A DNA stretch of 64,000 bases from Casuarina equisetifolia (taxonomy: Eukaryota > Streptophyta > Magnoliopsida > Fagales > Casuarinaceae), in NCBI GenBank assembly GCA_028551475.1, contig CM052358.1, forward strand, positions 27,058,853-27,122,852, given 5' to 3'. Made by a program: the position numbers and the translations under genes. Positions 58,258 through 64,000 of the stretch are shown one piece after another; position 1 is the stretch's first letter, and the number at the start of each line of letters is the position of its first letter. The notes below the pieces were generated by a model. It made no database searches. It was not told the origin of the DNA and saw only the letters and a program-made list of their open reading frames with translations.

Positions 58258-61200
58258 TGTAGTATCGGAGCATCGTAGATAAGGTCTAAAATCCGTTTTT
58301 GAATTTTATTTGGTTTACAAATTCATTTTTGTTTGTTGTTTAGTTCAAAATGTGATTTGCTGAACATTTGGGTATTTTTGTGATTTGTTGAAAATAATTT
58401 TCGGATTATTTGGGTTACAAATGTGATTTTCACAAATATCAAACTGCAAAAAAATCTCAAATCTCTTAATCGGGCAAAATTTGATGAAATTTTGATCTGA
58501 TTGAGATGTTTCTCCTTACAATCGACTTCTATGCATATTGATCTACAGATCTATACGAACTTTCAACACAAAAAATCGCATTTTATAGTCCATTTTCGTT
58601 TTTGTCCGAAACCTAAATTTTTGGGTTCTAATTTGGTGTTTTTGGTGGCCTAATCGACCAAAAGAAGTTGTTTTTTATTATTTATGGCAGATCTATGCCG
58701 GAATCAGTGCTTATTTCATGCAAATCTTACACAAATCAACAAATTGCGAATGTAATCATTCGCGATTCGTTCGGGTCGTTTTCGACCCAAATAGCTGGAT
58801 CGACCTGCTTCGCAGGTCATCTGGCTCTAGACCTAATCTGGCTAACCCGGGTCAAGGTGGTTTGACCCATACGTGTTAGGCAAGCCTAGCCCATCAAGGT
58901 TAGCCCAATCCAACCCATCGGGGTCAGCTCGATCCCACCCATCTGGATTGGGTCACCAATATGGCCCATTCGGGTCATTGGTTCGGCCCACTCGGGTCCA
59001 CAGGTTTGGCCCATTAGGGTCAACCTAATCTAGCCCATCTGGGTTTGGCTCCATTCTGGTCAACTCGATTAGGCCCATCCAAGTTTGGCCCATTAGGGTC
59101 AACTCGGTCCAACTCATTCGGTTCCATGGGCCCGACTCGGTCAACGGGTCAACCCGACCCAGTCAACGGTCAATGGTAAAAAAAAAGTCAACCATTTTGG
59201 CTAGAAACTTTGACTGGCGCGTGAGAGCGCGTGGATGGTCCAAATTGAGCGCGGTTTGAACCATAGTGTGTATTTTTGAATAACGAACATTTGATATATT
59301 ATATGATATGTTTTATATATCTTTTCAATCTCTTTTAATGCTTTAAAGTATGGAGTATCTATGTTGACATATTGTTTTCTTTTTATCATGCTTAAGCTTA
59401 TTTATATACATACTTTGTATGCTATTATGGTATATGTAACTGTAGCATGCATTTAGTTGAGTGTGTTAAAGTGTTTATTCATATTCTAATGAGTACATAA
59501 AGCATGTCCTGTGTATGGGAATGATCCAATTAAGTTATGACTGCCAAAGTGGCACAACTTAATTGTATTCAAAAGAAGTTTTCTCATGTGGATAGGGGCG
59601 TTTTTGTTTTAGTATATAGTTATACTCCCAAAGAAGGTGATTATATATTAGAACATAAAGAGTTACATAGTTGAAATGCATGTGTTTAGACTAATTGGAT
59701 TATTCTATACACCCAAAGGTGGTAGATTATAAAAATTAGAATATACTCATGGCCTTTATTATGCTGAGATTTTACATTGAATTTATTATGTATTCTGCCC
59801 AAAGGTGTTTACATGATAGAGTTTGTGAATCTCCAAGTATGTGATTGTATTTATATTGTACGCGTATATTACTAATCTTGTATTGACTCACTTTCAGTCA
59901 TTTTTCCTATCAACAATCAAATGATAACTATTGAGACACTTATGGTGTGAACTTTCAAAGATGGAAAGAAGATGTTATGTTCGCAATGGAAATGGCAGAT
60001 GTACATTCTGCTTTCACTACAGCACAACCAGCTGCTCTCACTGAAGAGTACTGAAGAGCAAAAGAAAGCTTTTGAATCATGGACAAGGAGTAATCATATT
60101 TGTTTATTGTCCATGAAGAGGTCAATTATAGATCATCTTAAGAGTGGGTTGCTTGTGGATGGTACGGCTAAGGCATTTATGGACATTGTAGAAAGTAGGT
60201 ATCGAGTATTTTCAAATGCTGAAATAGGGCAGCTTCTTCAAGAATTATATGCCATGAGGTATGATGGAGCTGGTGATGTAAGAGATTACATCATCAGAAT
60301 GGTAGATTACCAAACAAAGCTTAAGGCTTTGAATGTTGCACTCCCTAATGCATGTGTTGTTCACCATGCTCTGAATTCGCTTCCTCCTGAATTTGGAATA
60401 ATCAAAACCGCCTATAATAATCAAGAAGAGGGCTGGTCTTTTAATGATCTTATTGTTAAAGTAATTGCTAAAGAAGAGAAATTGAAGCGAGATAAGTCGC
60501 ATATGGTTATGTATTCACCCAATTCAAATGTGGGAAAAGGAAGAAAAGCAATTGCACTAAGTCATCCAGGTATTCCTTCAACCTCTAAGAATGTGAGTTC
60601 ATTTGGTCATAAAAGTGGGGTCAAGAAAACAGTCTTTAAGAAAGAGAGTGACCGTTGCTTCTTCTGTAAGAAGAAGGGTCACATGAAGAAAGAGTGTAAC
60701 AAGTACAAATCTTGGCTTCTAAAGCACAAGCCAGCAAGTAATAGTTCTTTGGTTTTTGCTTATGAATCTAATTTATCTGTAGCCCCATCAAGTTCTTGGT
60801 GGCTAGATACTGGTGTAACTAATCATGTTGCTTTTACCATTCAGGAGTTCATAAACAAGCGGAGACCAAGTAAAGATGAACTATGGCTTACAGTTGGGAA
60901 TAATGCTAAAGTCCCTGTAGACTTCGTGGGAGATATAGTTTTGACATTAGATTCTGGTTTTCAAATGTTATTGAAGAACACTTTTTATGTACCGTCTTTT
61001 AGACAAAATTTAATTTCAGTTTCTGTTTTAGACATGGATGGTTATGCGTTTGAAATAAAGAATTCCAAGATTACTTTGTTTTATAATTCAAATCAAGTTG
61101 GATCTTGTGTTTTATCATATGGTTTATATCAATTAATTTTATCTCCCTATAATGTCTACAATATTGAAAAGGTTGTTCCCAAAAGGTCTCTACCTAAAGA

Positions 61201-64000
61201 GCAATCATACATGTTGTGGCATAAAAGACTTGGTCACATTTCTAAAGAGAGGGTAGATAGATTGATAAGGTCTAACATTCTTCCTTCTCTTAAAGATGAT
61301 CTAGAAACATATGTTGATTGTTATAATGACAAAATGGTCAAGATAAAGAAAAAGACTGCAAATCATAGTTCTGATCTCTTAGAGATCATTTACACTGATA
61401 TTAGTGGACCCTATATATCAACCTTATGTGGGAAATGTATATTTTATTACATTTATAGATGATTTTTCCCACTATGGTTACTTGTATTTGATTAAGGAAA
61501 AGTTTAAGTCTCTTGATAAATTCAAGATTTTCAAGATTGAGGTTGAAAAATAGTTGGGAAAAATAATCAAGGTTGTCAAATTAGATAGAGGAGGAGAATA
61601 TTATGGCAAACATGGCAATGCTGGACAGCTTAAAGGCCCATTTGCTCAATATTTAGAAGACTCTGGAATAGTTGCTCAATTTACAATGCAAGGGAGTCCT
61701 GAACAAAATGGTGTAGCTGAAAGACGTAACAGGACTCTTATGGATATGGTGCGTAGTATGGTTAGTAGAACCAATTTACCTGATTTCTTATGGGGAGAAG
61801 CTTTGAAAACAGCTTTTTATATACTCAATCGAGTACCCACAAAAGTTGTTCTGCTTACGCTGTTTGAGTTATGGACTGGTCGACTACCTAGTTTAAATCA
61901 TTTAAAAGTTTGGAGATGTCCTGTAGAAGTAAGATTGTATAATCCAACTTTAGGTAAGTTGGATTTAAGGACTACAAGATGTTATTTTGTTTCTTATCCT
62001 GACCATTCTAAGGGATATTGTTTTATAACCCATTTGGAGGAACTAGAATTGTAAAGTCTCAAATTGCAAAATTTTTGGAGCTTGATATAACAAAAAATGT
62101 TGGTAGTACTCCTCCACCTATTCAGGATGCAGATAAAGTAGGTACGTCTGTGACGTTTTCTTTACCTAATCAAGAAATAGAATTGCCTATAGTACCAACT
62201 GTAAGGACTTTTGAGCCTTCATCATCATATACAAATCCAGTTGTGGAACAACCAGTGCAGAATCAAGATCCTGAGCCTATACTAAGAAAATCAACTAGAG
62301 AAAGAAGATCTGCAATTCATCCAAATTATTTAGTTTATTTAGGTGAACATAATTATGATATAGGAGTTATGAAGGATCCAATAACGTATACAGAAGCAAT
62401 ATCGAGTTCTCAAACAAAGTTGTGATTAGGTGCAATGCACAATGAAATGTAATCGATGAAGCATAATGATGTCTGGGAACTTGTTGAGTTACTCGAAGGT
62501 TGTAAACTTATTGGTTGTAAATGGGTATATAAGACTAAAAGAAAGAAATATCATTTGCTCTTAAATTAAATTTTAAGAATAAACTCTTTAATAAGATTTG
62601 ATCCCAAATTAAAAAGGTGGCAATCCAAAGGGTAAGTTGAAAGGTTTAAAGCTAGATTAGTAGCAAAATGTTTCACATAGAAAGAAAGAATAGATTATAA
62701 TGAAACTTTTTCTCCAGTTTTTTCTAAAGATTCCTTTAGAATCGTAATGGCTCTTATAGCTCATTTTGATATGGAATTGCACCAAATGGATGTTAAACTG
62801 CTTTTCTAAATGGAACTCTAGATAAAACAGTATATATGAAACAGCCTGAAGGTTTTGAAATGAAAGGAGGAAAAAAACTTGTTTACAGACTTAAGAAGTC
62901 TATTTATGAATTAAAGTAGGTTTCTAGACAGTAGTACATAAAGTTTGATAGTTTTATCACTTCATGTGGTTTTGTGGAGAATAGAGTAGATCATTGTATA
63001 TACACCAAGATCAGTGGGAGAACTTCGATCTTTCTTGTCCTTTATGTGGATGACATTTTGCTTGCGAGTAATAGTCAAACGTTACTTCATGAAACTAAAG
63101 AATTATTGTCAACTTAGTTTGATATGAAGGATCTTGGTGAAGCAACTTATGTTTTAGGGATTGAAATTCGAAGGGACCATTCTCGGTGTTTATTAGGGCT
63201 TTCTCAAAAGGCATATATGGGTCGAATTCTTGATCGGTATAACATAGAAGATTGTAAAGGAGACAAGGTGCCAATCTATAAGAGTGATAAATTAAATAAA
63301 GATCAATGTCCTAAGACAGAGGAAGAAAAAGCTTTAATGAAGAATATACCATATGCGAGTGCGCTTGGTAATATTATGTATGCTCAAGTTTGTATGTGCC
63401 CTGACATAGCTTTTATAACAGGACTTCTTGGAAGATATCAATTGAATCCTGGACAAGAGCATTGGGTAGCTGTTAAGAAGGTCTTACGGTACTTAAAGAG
63501 AACAAAAGATTGTACAATGACTTACAGGCATGTAGAAGAACTAGAGCTAGTTGGGTATATAGATTTATATTTTGCTGGATGTAAGGATGATTGGAAATCT
63601 ACATTAGGTTATGTGTTTATGATGGCAGAAGGAGCCATTTCATGGAAAAGCTCAAAACAGACAATGATGACATCTTCTACCATGCATTCGAAATTTATGA
63701 CATGCTATGGAGCATCCATTCAAGCTGTTTGGCTAAAGAACCTCATAAGAGAATTACAAGGCTTTGATTTTGTTAATAAACCAATCAAGTTATACTGTGA
63801 TAATAGAGCTGCAGTATTATTTATTAACAATAACAAAAGCTTAGGAGGGTCCAAACATATAGACATAAAGTACTTAACCATAAAAGAAAAGGTTAAGGAA
63901 GGTGAAATTTCAGTAGAGTCGATTAGTACAATTGATATGATAGCTGATCCGCTTACTAAAGGTCTAAGCCCTTGTGTTTATGAAAGACATGTCAATAACA
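57808..64000 (+). mobile_element. Copia LTR retrotransposon, 5' LTR to RNase H, runs off the window
   Basis: 5' LTR 57,808-58,257 (450 bp; ends TGTTAG/CTAACA), followed directly by a worn tRNA-Met primer site (58,258-58,275). A leader with GGGTC/GGCCCA repeats (58,800-59,160) precedes the coding region from about 59,960. Parts in Copia order: Gag with zinc knuckle (about 60,655-60,705), protease (about 60,795), pre-integrase (WHKRLGHISKERV, about 61,218), integrase core with SPEQNGVAERRNRT (about 61,695), reverse transcriptase with VLYVDDILLAS (about 63,035) and RNase H (about 63,540-63,960). Integrase before RT is diagnostic of Copia. It is broken at several points, so not active. The 3' LTR lies outside the window, so age cannot be estimated here. 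Confidence 0.95.

Noticed and set aside
1-64000. CRISPR arrays, operons, phage or bacterial genes
   Set aside because: No regularly spaced repeats and no bacterial coding pattern; all positive evidence is plant nuclear.

Overview
The window looks like nuclear DNA of a dicot plant. The sequence is AT-rich, has short spliced exons and contains a TIR-NBS resistance-gene relic, a class found mainly in dicots. It also holds ankyrin-PGG (ACD6/ITN1-like) genes, a mitochondrial dicarboxylate/tricarboxylate carrier relic, L1-type LINEs and Copia-type LTR elements. I cannot name the species. I see no rRNA, tRNA, CRISPR or bacterial features. Nearly every gene here is damaged, truncated or duplicated, so this is a gene-graveyard region built by local duplication and retroposition.

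Layout. 1-1,038 (-): 5' part of a TIR-NBS pseudogene running off the left edge. 1,180-11,640: decayed copies, all in one direction, of an unclassified dispersed repeat. 13,609-14,810 (+): an RPS19 processed pseudogene with an A-rich tail, followed at once by a LINE 3' end. 15,073-22,751 (-): the most informative locus, six exons that would encode two tandem Copia-Gag-like (DUF4219/UBN2-type) modules, ankyrin repeats and a C-terminal PGG membrane domain. Splice phases agree through exons 1-4, but exons 5-6 are damaged. 24,000-30,350: more of the dispersed repeat. 31,351-32,202: a LINE fragment with a 17-bp target duplication.

32,490-36,157 holds a (+) ankyrin exon relic beside a truncated copy of the 15-22 kb gene's 5' half. 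That copy carries a small LINE insertion, and the empty site is preserved in the other copy. 36,420-39,190 duplicates 28,030-30,350 and has gained a miniature LTR element (TRIM), again with its empty site in the partner. 40,261-43,959 is a structurally complete non-autonomous LTR element (459-bp LTRs, 5-bp target duplication). 46,042-49,230 is a carrier pseudogene interrupted or followed by a 5'-truncated LINE with a 14-bp target duplication. 53,593-54,172 (-) holds an unidentified coding-like fragment and an LRR relic. 56,095-57,570 (+) is a second ankyrin pseudogene. 57,808 to the right edge is a broken Copia element with its 5' LTR.

The genes do not form a pathway. The common theme is plant immunity-type families (TIR-NBS-LRR and ACD6-like ankyrin-PGG) expanding and decaying in a cluster full of retroelements. 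The two points most worth following are the Gag-like/ankyrin/PGG architecture and the roughly 18-copy, single-orientation repeat family that I could not assign to any known class.
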